Below the pieces are notes generated by a model, which was not told where the DNA came from, did not search any database, and worked only from the letters and a program-made list of their open reading frames with translations. 64,000 bases of DNA from Brachynemurus nebulosus (Eukaryota > Arthropoda > Insecta > Neuroptera > Myrmeleontidae): contig JAPWDM010000013.1 in assembly GCA_035578155.1 (NCBI GenBank), forward strand, positions 6,287,527 through 6,351,526, given 5' to 3'. Within the stretch, counting starts at the first letter, position 1. Every line of letters starts with the position of its first letter. The position numbers and the translations under genes were made by a program. Positions 12,075 to 22,972 of this stretch are shown here, piece after piece.

Positions 12075-13064
12075 TATGTACATGTTCAGAATATAATCTT
12101 CACATTTCGTCCAATTTTGTTTCTAGCAATTATTTTTTTCGTTTTCGTCGCAAGGCGAGTTTGTTTTTAAAAAAAAAAAAAACTAAATGACAGAGATCAG
12201 ACGTGGCTCAACGTGACGGCATCAATAGATTGGATTTGGATGATTGTGACACATGGAAAAAATAATAAGCTTATCGAGAGTGGAAATTGTTGCTTCTGTG
12301 TTTCCAATTTTAACACAAAGCTTACACAAATGAAACAGAAAAAAACAAAAAAACATTTATTTGTGAGAGATGAACTTAAACAATGGTCTTCAATTTCATT
12401 AAGAAAGCTAATACCGTGAAATGAAGTACAAATTTTTTTTTGGCAAAAAACAAATTTTCTCTCGAAAAAAAAAAATTTACTAATATCGAAAGGGTAAATA
12501 ATCCTATTGCAGTCTCAATTTACTGTTTTCATTTCAGGCAGAGATTGAAAGGATTTTCAAGCACAATTTTCATTTTTGACTTTCGAATATGATCCAACTA
12601 TGGCTCTATTTTGCTTGCTGATAATTTTAAATTTAAAATACGAAAAGTAAATCGTACAAAAACTTATCTTTTTGAATTCTTTTGTAAAAGTTATCTTAAA
12701 CGTGAGACTTTTTTGATATTGTTAAACAAAAATAATTGTTTTAACTTTTACAACAATTTCATATCTTAAACTTTTTATATGCACAATATACTTATACAGG
12801 TTTGCAAGATGCCTCAAAATTTCGTTTACGAACTTACAAAGAAATTTGAGTGTTTCATTTAAAGTTTACTTTTTATAGTCTTAAAAATATGGGAGGATAA
12901 CATGGCAATTCAGACACTAGAGAATTTAATAATTATGTTAAAGAGTGATTTAGCAAATTCTTCATTATCCAAAAAATCGCAAGCCAATCAAAATTAACAG
13001 ATTCGATAGAACTGCATCGGAACAGCACCGTTAATTTGAAATTGTGTACAAAACTTTTAGCAAA
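12075..13064. other. No gene seen
   Basis: AT-rich sequence with A runs. The 68-codon frame at 12213-12419 has no recognisable features. Confidence 0.4.
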
Positions 13065-13325
13065 TTTCTGAATGGGAAATTCAACTATTGCAGCCACTGC
13101 CATGCCAAGATTTGAATCCGGTATCTACTACAATAGAAATTTTTTTGAATTCCTATATGAACGTACGATAACTTTGAACAAAATATCCTATTTTTATGAA
13201 ACTTTGTGAAAATGTTGGACGTCTCCAGCCCTTGGATGAGCTCTTCAACTAGACCAGAGCATGAGAATTTCTCGTTAAAAAAGATGAATTTTTGCCAAAT
13301 TTTGCTACAACTCATCCAATTTCTT
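13065..13325 (-). repeat. Family A, copy 6 (truncated)
   Basis: Read on the minus strand it follows the middle and 3' part of the family: the GTTGGACG/CTTGGATGAG...TTCAACTAGACC block, then GATAACTTTGAACAAAAT, then the GCAGCCACTGCCATGCC block. The ACCCCTGTCGCAG end is missing. The overlapping ORFs on both strands are frames of this repeat. Confidence 0.7.
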
Positions 13326-14314
13326 TATATACACCATCAGAAAGAGTGGGAAAAATTACAAAAAATGGGTTTTAAATCTTTGTCCTAAATAATTTAGATT
13401 TAAAAAAAAAAAATCATAAAAGGAAATTTCTTAAATTCAACTCTAATTATTGGGGTCCTGAATATCCGGTTCCTAAATCATTGGGTAATTGGTTAAAACG
13501 AAATCATTAAACTCTTGAAATCCCAATTAAAACTACGTTGATTAAACATAAAAAAAGTTTTTGCAAATTTTTTGCCGTATTTTTTTTGGTCTACGGGTTT
13601 TAAAAAGTTTTTTACAGTAAAACGATGATATTGACATGATAGCCTTCAGTCCCCCAGATAGTTTATTCAGCTTCAAATGCCTTTTTAAAATTTTTCTCTA
13701 CGTTGATCTGTTCCGGAGGTATCCAACTCTGAATGCAAAAGGATCCATTTTGCTTTAACGATCGATATCTCCCAGTAACCAGTGATCGGACAGAAAATTG
13801 AAGGGCAGTTTTGGAATACGGATAAAATTTCCTACAAGGCTATGTCGCGTACTTTAAAAAAAAAAATTTTTCATCCTTAACTTCAATCTGAAAAATGTGG
13901 AAAAAAGGGACTTTTTCCTTGTTGCGAAAAATTGTCCCCGTCCTTGCGAATATTGATGGGGAATCTAATCGTTGTACGAATTTTCATTGTGTGGACACGC
14001 ACATTCTAATGCATGTGTTGAATTGACCATACGATCGAGAGTTCGTGCTTATGCGAAAACGCAAAAATTTTGATAAGACTTCTACTGTGGTTATAATCTT
14101 ACTTGCGAACGAAGTTCCGACATAGACAGAAACAAACTATACTTTTTCAACCATCAGAATTCTGGAAAAAAAATTTTAGAATCTGCTTACAAACTTTTCC
14201 GTTGAGCAATCCATTACGCCCGCAGAAAGATTTTCGAAAAGGCATAACTTTTTCACACAATTTTGTATACGACTGTACTTTACTCTTTAATACTATCATA
14301 GATACTATTAACTA
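13326..14314. other. No gene seen
   Basis: AT-rich. Frames at 13206-13388 and 14103-14351 have no recognisable domain; the second runs into the next transposon. Confidence 0.4.
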
Positions 14315-14793
14315 CAGTCAAACTCATGTATTTTCAACCTGTCGGGACTAATGCGCTCATGTATTTTCAACTTCTCCTTCATCCTCACTCCGTGGCAATC
14401 ATAGAACCACTTGACAGACATAGAACCAATCACAAAAAGCCCGCGTAAATCTTTACACAATAACAGTAGTCACGTGTACTTCCCCAGTGAATAACCTTAA
14501 AATGGCAGAATGTCAAGTAACATATTATGATAAACAAAAAAGTGAAACATGAAAAAAGTGTAATAAACTTGTAGTAAAATCATTTTTTTAGGAATTGCAA
14601 ATGAAATAAAATCATATATTGTAGGATTATAGGATAAAACCACTAGTGGTCGATCAGTTAATCTGACAGTTATTTTTCTGTATTAAAGTATTGCGTGGAA
14701 GTGGGGACCAAAAACTTGAAAATACGTGAGTAAAATCAGTTGAAAATAGATGGTGTTGAAAATACATGAGTTGAAAATACATGAGTCCGACTG
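14315..14793. mobile_element. Mariner-like MITE with tandem CTCATGTATTTTCAAC subterminal words
   Basis: Inverted ends CAGTCAAACTCATGTATTTT and its complement ACATGAGTCCGACTG are each flanked by TA (14313-14314 and 14794-14795). The word CTCATGTATTTTCAAC occurs twice at the left end and about four times, complemented and with drift, at the right end. 479 bases, no transposase. TA target sites and CAGTC ends fit Tc1/mariner. Confidence 0.78.
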
Positions 14794-14795
14794 TA

Positions 14796-15499
14796 GTAGA
14801 ATAGAGTACATGGTACACATTATTAAATGAATAAGACAAAGATAATAAATAATACTTTATGTCTCTTTAACGTATTAAATATAAAGTATGTATATGTACA
14901 TACATATAGTCACATACACAAATACATCTATGTAATTGATACGTATGTGTGTTACAACTACATACTTTTCCAAATAGTTATAAAATACGTCATATAATTT
15001 TGATGGGTACTGTATAACGTGGAGGAACATGGAATTATTCTAGAACATGAATGAAATTTACGAATGATGATATAAGTGATTTAAATAAAATATCAGGATA
15101 GAATTTATGAATTAATAAAAGTTTATTATAATATTTATTATGCCGTATGTGTTATTTGAGAGGGGACTCGGGGTTGTGTGCAAGGTTGACAAATTTTGGT
15201 ACTACGACGTCGAATTGTCGTCGTAATGATTTCAATAATTTATAGTGCCTTTGTTCGACATAATTAGAACTTTGTTCACATTGCGTTCTATATTTTACCG
15301 CTTAGATGCGAAAAGTTAAGATAGCAGTCATTTATTTTAAAATTGAATTCAAATTCAGTCAGTTCTTAAAAATTAATTCTGTGACGTCATCAGATTCATT
15401 AAACAAGCACCGATTTTTAACATTTACCAAATGCTAATTTTAATTTTAGGTTTTATGACACTGAAAGTATAATTTTTAAAGATATTTAGGAGTGATGGT
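14796..15499. other. No gene seen
   Basis: AT-rich spacer with no recognisable element. Confidence 0.4.
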
Positions 15500-15532
15500 C
15501 ATCAAGGAAAAAACAAAAATATTTTTTTTTCT

Positions 15533-15577
15533 AAGGCTACCGGTTTCGACTATTATCGTCTTCTTCAGGCCTCTGAG
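15533..15577 (-). ncRNA. Hammerhead-ribozyme-like core, second copy (candidate)
   Basis: Minus-strand mirror of the copy at 15779-15820. It has the same GAGGC/GCCTT stem I, CTGAAGA, GAAA, CCGG and TA order. Here stem II can form properly as GAC/GTC around a seven-base loop, but the unpaired A after CTGAAGA remains. That this copy pairs better than the other suggests the ancestor had a real stem II. Confidence 0.38.
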
Positions 15578-15778
15578 GAAAATTTTCTTCATATTTATAA
15601 AAATTTTAAACTTAAAATGTTACTTTCAACTGTTTTTTTGAACTTTTTGATTGTAAATCAGTGTTGTTATTATTTTTTAATTTCAAATGTCAGTTTGACA
15701 TATCAACATATTATGTAAGTACTTCAGGTAACATATATTTTTATATTTTATCTATGTAGATTAATAAATTTTTCCTCA

Positions 15779-15820
15779 GAGGCCTGAAGAAGAGGATAAA
15801 AGTCGAAACCGGTAGCCTTG
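15779..15820 (+). ncRNA. Hammerhead-ribozyme-like core (candidate)
   Basis: Reads stem I GAGGC, then CTGAAGA (fits the CUGANGA core), 14 linking bases, GAAA, self-complementary CCGG, then T-A and GCCTT. GAGGC pairs with GCCTT (four Watson-Crick pairs plus one G-U). The last A of GAAA can pair with the T after CCGG, leaving A as the base before the expected cut. This is the short-stem-III layout known from retroelement hammerheads. Weak point: stem II is poor in this copy (GAG against GTC) and has an extra A after the core. Confidence 0.35.
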
Positions 15821-15961
15821 GGAAAAAAAGACATTTTTGTTTTTTCCTTCATTTTTGATGAAATTGAGTTCGTAAATTTGCTCAAGAATCAAGTTTCACA
15901 ATTTCAAGCACACTAAATGAGAGAATTTGAAAAATTTTCATTTTTCTGACGACATCAAGTA

Positions 15962-16107
15962 GGGTAAAAGCCCCTGTACCCGAACGTGTTCAATACCCGA
16001 ACAGTCTTGATATTTTAATATATAAATGAAGTTATTTCTGAAAAAAAACGTTAAATATTAAAACTGTTCGAGTATTGAACGCGTGCCGGTATAGGGGCTT
16101 TTACGTG
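15962..16107. mobile_element. Palindromic MITE (146 bp)
   Basis: Two ~50-base arms are near-complements: GGGTAAAAGCCCCTGTACCC, GAACGTGTTCAATACCCGAA and on to GATATT on the left, mirrored from AATATTAAAACTGTTCGAG to GGGGCTTTTACGTGA on the right. A TA precedes the left end (15960-15961) and another follows at about 16109. RNA from it would fold into one long hairpin. Confidence 0.75.
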
Positions 16108-16173
16108 ATATTTAAAATCATTTTACAACTATAAACTTTGTAATTTATGACATAAAAGATAGTTTCGATTTAG

Positions 16174-16443
16174 CCAGGGCATACGGTGGAGCCATCTCCG
16201 TTTGAGCCAAAACCCTCCTGTCGAAGGTGCATCTTAGGGAAAAATCTTCGTACCAAGATTTACTTATACTTTCTCGACGGATCATCCTCCGTAAGACGTG
16301 AGTCTCTAAAATTTTCGATACTGAATTCCGAGGATATCTGCAAGCATCGAGAAGGCTTTAATAATGAAGTACGATCTTCTCCAAAGAAAGTTGGATATGT
16401 CCCTGTTTTCCAGTATTCCAATTACCGAAGTTCGACTTTGTAG
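16174..16443 (+). CDS. Unrecognised open frame, possible exon
   Basis: The frame is open from directly after TAG at 16171-16173 to a stop at 16441-16443, 89 codons, with a GTG at 16186 and no early ATG. Base composition is clearly less AT-rich than the surroundings, and the frame contains a paired-cysteine word (SCRRCILG) near residue 15. The sequence before it (CGATTTAG) ends in AG, so a splice acceptor at exactly the frame opening is possible. No domain is recognised; it could equally be a piece of an unknown transposon. Confidence 0.15.
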   Translation, partial: PGHTVEPSPFEPKPSCRRCILGKNLRTKIYLYFLDGSSSVRRESLKFSILNSEDICKHREGFNNEVRSSPKKVGYVPVFQYSNYRSSTL

Positions 16444-17119
16444 AACTATGTAAATTCAGCTCTTCAATGTTATCATCGACTCTGTATCCCAAAGAATTGA
16501 TGACATTCGTTTCTAATTAATCGGAATGAACTATATTTAATAATTTTTCTTATTATTAAGTTTTTTTTTTGTCAAACATTTCGATAATTTTTGTACAATT
16601 TATTAACGTCGTTACACTTTATATGGCATGGAATGTATTTACACACACACACAACTATCAGGAGGTTACATTGTTGCAATCAATTCCTTTGAGATGTTCC
16701 GCTCATATAAAAAACTATGATACGTACCTCTTCCACATACAAAATTTTTATATGTACATATCAATTGATAAAAAACTATATTATGCTACATTTAGTTAAT
16801 TTCATAATATGAGTACACATTTTGGTGCTGCTATAGTAGACGAATTCTACAAAAAAAACTACATTTGGGGAGAAAAGAACTTATATCAAGCAAAAATGTA
16901 GTATGTCTCAAAATAAGAGGCATACTGAAGTATGAAATTTGAAATGAGTTTCATATAAACGTAGAATTTCAAGATAACTAGAGGCGCTAGCCTTTCTACT
17001 TAACTATTCCGATCTTAATTTAGAATTGTTACAGAGTTAGTAACGTCAATTCTAAATATCAAGAATATTTTTCGTAGAATCTTTTATTTTTTTAAATTTT
17101 TAAATCAAGTCGTTTAGGA
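16444..17119. other. No gene seen
   Basis: AT-rich spacer; contains a short (AC)n at about 16641-16652. The 76-codon frame at 16569-16799 has no family features. Confidence 0.4.
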
Positions 17120-17310
17120 GATAAACGGCTGGTTTTACATTCACATTTAAAGTCGACTTTAACACTAAAGCCAACTTTAAAACTGATTTTATTTTTGGTA
17201 CTGTTTTACAATCAAATTTAAAGCCCCGTTAGAGTAAAAGTCAACTTTAAACTAAAGTAAGAATTATCTCTACTTTTATTGCTTAAAGTCTGCTTTAAGA
17301 CATTTGTCAT
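17120..17310. repeat. Cluster of TTTAAAGTCGACTTTAA-type palindromic words
   Basis: AAAGTCGACTTTAA, AAAGCCAACTTTAA, AAAGTCAACTTTAA and AAAGTCTGCTTTAA follow each other within 190 bases, with the phrase GTTTTACATTCACATTTAAAG echoed by GTTTTACAATCAAATTTAAAG. Probably the subterminal part of a decayed element; ends not found. Confidence 0.45.
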
Positions 17311-18204
17311 TGCTGATTATTATCATTGAATTTTGTTTATAGGCATAATTTTTCTATAAAATATTCGTACTTTAAATAAATAAAATAATAATTTTATTTG
17401 TTTGTTTATTTTCATAATATTTTTGATTATTTTTACATCTTGATAAATTTCTCTCAAAAAGGAATAATGTGATTTTCGGTTCCAATCTTACTGACAGTAG
17501 CGAAAAACTATTTTCAAAATTAACAGTATTTTCTGTACTTGGCCAAATCGCTATATATTATTCATTACCGCAAATTATTGAGTATTTACTATAATTGTTA
17601 TGTCGTAACCATGAAAATTTCTCGGTCATCACAAGCTGTCACAATAAAAATGAATATGTCCGAGATCTTACTCTCTCTTTATTTTATTAACGACGTTGAA
17701 ATATAATCGACTACTATAGTAGCACCCACACTTTTTAAGATAACACACCTTCAACTATAACAATGATATTATTTTAATAAATTTATTTTCAAAATATGCT
17801 AATAATATCAAATTTTATCGTATGATGGTACACCAGAGTTCAATTTTATTGTAAATTAGATAATTTAAAAACTAAAAAGTTGTAAGTTCAAACTGAAAGT
17901 GCGCGGGGGGAATTTTACTTAATGACGATAATGTCAAAAGTTTTTTTCGCGTTTTTTCGCGAAATTTATTAACGCTACGGGGTTTATCGTTTGTTGTGAA
18001 TTTTGTTTTTGTCCACGGGGATTGTTGAAATTAAGGAATGTTTAAAATTTTTGTTGTTTCTTGTTTAATTTTTTATGGTAATTGGCCCTAGGGATAGTAA
18101 AGGGCACATGCGCAAATGTGATCTGTGCACATTAGCCTGAAGTTGTTTGTTTGTTCCTCACCAGACGGAAGAGTAAAATAATACGCTGCCGCTAAGACTT
18201 TTAA
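17311..18204. other. No gene seen
   Basis: AT-rich; a G6 run near 17906 and GC-richer words near 18110-18150 (GCACATGCGCAAATGTG) but no element or gene could be defined. Confidence 0.4.
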
Positions 18205-18420
18205 TTTTTAGTGTTCCGCAGTCAAAATTTGGAAAACCTAATAGCTTCGTTAAGTCCGTCCGCACATCCGTCACACCATTGGACCTAAAAAAACAAAATT
18301 TCAAATGATGAGCAGCAAAAAAAATTTTTTTTCAGATCTTACAAAAATTTGGATGAAAATCATTTTTCCACGTATCAGTTTCTGAGAGTTATCGCTAGAG
18401 AGATTTCGAAAAATAAAGTT
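18205..18420 (+). repeat. Decayed GTTCCGNAGTC-type insect repeat
   Basis: AGTGTTCCGCAGTC, then AACCTAATAGCTTCG, AAGTCCGTCCGCACATCCGT and, further on, GAGAGTTATCGCTAGAGAG follow the order of a dispersed repeat common in insects (GTTCCGTAGTC ... TAGTTTCG ... GTCCGTCTGTCCG). Identification is by recalled pattern only. Confidence 0.5.
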
Positions 18421-18784
18421 GAGGTCCTTTTTACAATTTTGAATTTTTAAGCCTTATTCTATAAATAACTAGTAATTTTAATAAAACTGACATATTTGGT
18501 TTTAATTCCGAAAATTGTGAACTCTGATTTTATGTGTGTCCAACACTCAATTGGCGAACTTTTTATCATATTACTTCTGGAATCATCTGTATTTCTTATT
18601 AGCCGGGGGGGGGAGGCTTTCAGTCTTTCATACAATTCAAAATATTTCTATTCTATTAAACAAATATTTTAAAGACTACCAATTTTTTTTTACTTTCGCT
18701 ATTTGAATTCCATATATAGATAAAACAAACTATCTGAACAAACAATAAACACAATGTATACAAAGCAAAAATCAATTTGCCTAT
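18421..18784. other. No gene seen
   Basis: AT-rich, with a G10 run near 18604. Confidence 0.4.
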
Positions 18785-18789
18785 AATAT

Positions 18790-19615
18790 AGAGCAGATGG
18801 TCTGAGCGCAATAGTTCCGAATTAATTTAAATGGATTATGATAATCCATGTTCCTAGATGGTAACTTTGTCGGATATTGTTTATAACAATTTTCTTTTTA
18901 ACAAGAGAAAAAATAATATTTTTGATATTTTGAAATTTTTATATTTTTAATCATTTTCCTCAAGACTTTCAGTAGCTTCGAAAGAATAACATTTTTGATT
19001 ACAAACAAATTTTTTTTTATATTTTCTACCCATTTTCCACAAGAACTTTTATGAACTGAAATAAAATAAGGTTCCCGTGTTTCGATATAGTCTTAAAGTA
19101 GGTACAGTAAATTGTTTTTTACAGAACATATTTTTTTATAATAGTTTTAGACTTTGTATATGAATTTCCAAAAAAAAGAAAATGTTTTATCCGTGAATCA
19201 AAAAAGTCGTCCTTTTAACTTTTCCATTATTGACTTTTCATCAAAATCTTTTGAATAAAAGTTGTAGATTGTAGACTATCATATTAGCTAAAAATTCATA
19301 TTATATTCACGATTACGGAGATATCTGAGTGATTATTTTCAATTCAAGATAGTAACCGACTTAAAATAGTTCTAGTCCCGAAAATTCGCGACAGACCCTT
19401 TACGCTCTTGATATAAACTTTACTAAAAAGTGTTACTGAACTTTTCCTGTTGGAAATGGATTAAAAAATTTTAACTTTCGGTTTATATTAAGAATATCCG
19501 ACCAGGTTACCATCTGTTGAGATGGATGCCATAACTGACACTATCTCTCGAATTGCTTGCAGCAAAAATTCCATTGAAATCAGTTCGGAATGACTACGCC
19601 CAAACCACCTGCTCT
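18790..19615. mobile_element. TIR DNA transposon (826 bp) with AATAT duplication
   Basis: Left AGAGCAGATGGTCTGAGCGC and right GCCCAAACCACCTGCTCT are inverted partners, and similarity runs about 48 bases (about four in five positions). The pentamer AATAT flanks both ends (18785-18789 and 19616-19620). No transposase frame. Superfamily not assigned. Confidence 0.7.
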
Positions 19616-19620
19616 AATAT

Positions 19621-20596
19621 TAAGTAAAGCTAAATATCATTTGTAATGAAAATATTACTAAAAAGATTTATAGCCGTCTTCCTTATTTTGTTCCCAGTTA
19701 ACTTTTTAAACGACAACTACACACAAATTGTTTTGCCTCTTTTTGTTTGCCCTAAACTCGTGTGCGTGTGTGTGTGTGTGTACGCGTTCGTTGCTGACGA
19801 CAAGCACCAATGGTATTTTAAAGAGACAATGAATCGTGTTGTAAATAAGATAAAAGGCACCCGACCACAATAAGACGACAGACGTTCTTCGCTCATTCGG
19901 ATTTGTTATTCTTTCTATTCTCGGCCCAAACATGTAACAAAGCAAAAAATTCAACAAACACCGTGGTATTTTGCAGCACTGTAAATGGCGATTCGTGCAC
20001 TGTCGATTTTGGTTCGACGAAACTCGATTCACCAATCCAAAAAAAGTTTTATAGAGTATGATTTTATTAGGGGTAAACTGTTGACTTACAAAGTAAAAAA
20101 ATTAGCCGGATAACAGTTGTATGTATGCCATTGGAGGCAACCGATTGTCATAACCTGAAGTTTAAAGATTCCTTTAATTTCCTTAAATGGTACTATAACT
20201 GAAGACATGAGTGGATGAAGGTGTTACGTAACATTTTTATAATTTTACAGTAGAAGCGATATCGGAGCGATGATGTGAATACACTCATTGTTTCTTGTGT
20301 AGGAATATTTTATCGAATCGGGAGCGTAGCGATATCGTACCGAGAGCGGAGCGATAATGTGGATCGGGCCTTAATGATATCAATTTAATTTCTGCTAATT
20401 TAAACCCATATTTATTAATTTATTAAAAATTATTTAGATTTTTTTTTAATTTTTTAAAATTTTTTTTAAGGAATTTTTAATAATACCGGTACTTCCGAAT
20501 TATAAACTAATTTTAAAAACTTTTAAACATAGATTCACAAGTTTGCATTATAGCTCGAAAACTAAAGGAGTCATGAAGCTCCTGGCTATAGCCAGG
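19621..20596. other. No gene seen; short (TG)n tract
   Basis: Holds a (TG)n microsatellite at about 19759-19782 and a patch near 20250-20365 with repeated GGAGCGATAT/GGAGCGATAA words. ORFs at 19646-19873 (+) and 19706-20035 (-) cover the same TG tract in opposite directions and have no recognisable domain. Confidence 0.4.
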
Positions 20597-20700
20597 CCCG
20601 ACGACAAGGTGGGGTTAGTCAAGATTGCCGCTTCGGGGCTCGGGCTGAAAAAGAGGGCCCGTAGCGTTCAGTACGAGTCCGGAAAAAAGTAAAGCAAGCT
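20597..20700 (+). mobile_element. Fragment of a GC-rich hAT-like element
   Basis: GGCCCGACGACAAGGTGGGG, GGGGCTCGGGCTGAAAAAG and AGGGCCCG match, block by block, the copy at 52879-52980. The words recall the hAT group whose ends read CAGGGCCGGC. Neither end nor target duplication is preserved here. Confidence 0.5.
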
Positions 20701-21656
20701 TATTTTTTTGGGGAGGGAGAAATTTAAGACAAGTGCTTTGTTCCAGTAGCCCGCCATTTCTCTCCATAACGTTCGGTATAGCAGTCGATCGCTTTCAAAA
20801 CAATTTTTTGATTTAGTCAATAGCTTTAACCGTAAAAAGACTAGCAGTTCTTAAAAAAAAAAAACTCATCCTGTATAATTGAACCCACGAAAAGTTGTCC
20901 TCAGTATGTGTCTAGCTTTCAGGAGCATCTACTTCGCTAGGGTCAGGGTGTCTTCGGGGAGTATACATATAATAAATATAATTTAAGTCTCTGTGTTTTA
21001 TTGTATGCAATCAAAATGTTTTCAAACTTCAATGAACGAAACAACAGAGAGAAACAATTGTGCGAATAATGGACAATGAGAGAGGCAGAGAATCATCGTT
21101 GGGCTTTTGATACGGTTGAGAAATTTTATTTGAAATTTTGTCACATTCTTTTTAGTGTTAATTCGGTCTGACAATTAATTGTAATTAAAAACAGCTAGAT
21201 GACTCTGGCTCTGGCTCGTTCGTAACGTACCGTGTGAGGGAATTGAAAACAGAAAATAACAATTTTTTCTTGTTTTCTATTGTATTTCGTTTCTCTGTTT
21301 TTAATCATTTTTGTTTTTGAATGATTTCATTTACGGAATAAAAGTTGGTCAGGTCGTAAAAATGGGATTGTTAACGTCCATTTAGTTTTATTTTCCTGTT
21401 GTTACATTATTAACCTAGTTTCGCTAGAAATTAAGATTTCGAGGAATTTATATAGAATGTGTTTTCGAAATCGTTTTTGTACACGATTCGTTCTGTTACT
21501 ATCTATTATCATCTTTGTCTACGTTTATGTTAGGGCCGGGTCTATATATACATATATAGGCGCCGTAGGCAGTGTAAGTCTTAGAATTTTGCTCCTAATT
21601 TTTTTTTAATTTTTGTATCTTACCTTCAAATTTACCAGGGCACCAAACGGCTTTTA
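20701..21656. other. No gene seen
   Basis: AT-rich. A short GC-richer patch at 21534-21575 (AGGGCCGGGTCTATATA, GGCGCCGTAGGCAG) resembles the same hAT-type end but is too short to define. Confidence 0.4.
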
Positions 21657-22553
21657 GGGTAAGTGCGGGAGAGATGCCGCGTCTGGATGGATTATATGTT
21701 TAAAATAAGTTAGTTATTTAAGCTGTATATGGTAACATTTACGATTAGTCCATCAGTTTAGTAATTATCCAACTTTTTATTATTGAAAAGTAAGTTTTCT
21801 AACATGATATTTTACCAAGCATTTAACTCATTAGAATTTAAGAATGTATATTTCATTGTTTTAATGAAAATGAGTTTTGTTATTAATTTAGGTATATTTT
21901 AAAAGTACTGTATAAAATTTTAGGTTAGAATTTCACACTATGGTTGCTATAGCAACATGCGGCATCTATCCCAACAAAAAGGAGAGATGCCGCATTTAAA
22001 GTTGGTATAGATGCCACATCATATTACATATTAAAATCATATAGACTTATACCTTAATTATGCAAATTTTTTTTGGACTGTAAATTATACCACGTAAATA
22101 TAAAAGATCCATTAATGGATCAGGAAAAGCTCTCATATTGGTGAAGATAACGAAAATAATGATGATTGCCTGTATATTGAATGTTTTGAAAAGTACTCAG
22201 AAACAAAAAATAGTTGACTGGTTAACATATATAGAGTGTCAAAAATGGTTACATGTGGCATGCATCATGTATGGAGATGTGTGTAAAATGCAAAATTTTT
22301 AATATGAACTATGCGGCGTCTCACCTTCTTTGATGCGGCATCTCTCCCATAGGTGTGGGAGAGACGCCGCTTTGCAGGCTTTACAAAAAATGTTAATGAA
22401 TCCTTTATGACTTAAAATTTAAAATTATTTATAAATAATTTTAAAGGACAATGTTTACATTTATTATGCACCAAATTTCAAATCAATTAAATGCATACTT
22501 TAAGATTTATCAAAGTGTTTTCAAAATGTGCGGCATCTTTCCCGCACTCACCC
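21657..22553 (+). mobile_element. pogo-like element (897 bp) with repeated GGGAGAGATGCCGC words
   Basis: TIRs GGGTAAGTGCGGGAGAGATG and the complement of GGGTGAGTGCGGGAAAGATG are flanked by TA (21655-21656, 22554-22555). The core word GGGAGAGATGCCGC appears at least eight times in both orientations (about 21666, 21955, 21980, 22003, 22310, 22331, 22350, 22525). It retains a broken transposase tail with a zinc-knuckle/PHD-like pattern, so it is probably a deletion derivative of a pogo/Tigger-type transposon. Confidence 0.82.
22116..22302 (+). pseudogene. Broken PHD-like C-terminus of a pogo/Tigger-type transposase
   Basis: The first part reads an acidic linker (IGEDNENNDD), then CLYIEC and EKYSET. 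A stop and a one-base frame change follow at about 22213. The second part continues WLTYIECQKWLHVACIMYG and a last cysteine, then a stop. The Cys...Cys...ECQKWLHVAC spacing is the C-terminal PHD/zinc-knuckle pattern found after the DDE domain in many insect pogo-like transposases (family knowledge). No DDE domain remains. The frameshift shows it is not functional. Confidence 0.65.
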
Positions 22554-22614
22554 TAATCACTTTTGAGAGGTGAAAATTTTTTCTTCCAAAAACTTTTCAT
22601 TCTCGTTTCATTTC

Positions 22615-22800
22615 TTTGAGTTTCCTAGACAATTTTGGCTCTGTGCCTGTTAGTGTACGCGTCTGTGGGTCTGTAAAATCCACCGAAACACGTAACTCCG
22701 ATACTATTCGATCGATTTTGATTCAGTTTTTCTTTTTTTATGAAGGATTCTGTGAGTTGATCTATGGTTCCCTTTGATTTATCTTAATTGAAGTCTTAGG
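22615..22800 (+). repeat. Decayed repeat with GTCTGTGGGTCTGT ... CGATCGATTTTGAT
   Basis: The words CGCGTCTGTGGGTCTGT, CGTAACTCCGATACTATTCG and ATCGATTTTGATTCAGTTTT follow the order seen in widespread insect repeats (GTCTGTCTGTC, then a phrase complementary to an NNCGGTTCAAAATCG-like word). Low divergence estimates are not possible by eye. Confidence 0.4.
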
Positions 22801-22972
22801 GCAATTTTCGAGGTTACCAAGCGGATACCCCTTATGTGGTTTTACATAAATTCTACTGTAGTCTTCCTACTTATTATATATGAAATATTCTAGATTTTTT
22901 CCCTACAGAAAGTTCAGAGGGTGGCCTACTTTGTTTGCCTTTTTAGAAATCCGGCCCGACATTCGTTCTCTC

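Larger units (their letters stand above)
15500..15855. repeat. Inverted repeat, ~90-bp arms carrying hammerhead-like cores
   Basis: The arms 15500-15595 and 15765-15855 are close complements of each other, sharing GGAAAAAACAAAAAT, GGCTACCGGTTTCGAC and CTTCTTCAGGCCTCTGAGGA. About 170 AT-rich bases separate them. Repeats with GAAACCGGT words and foldback layout are known from Penelope-like and related small retroelements, several of which carry hammerhead ribozymes; placement here is inference. Confidence 0.7.
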
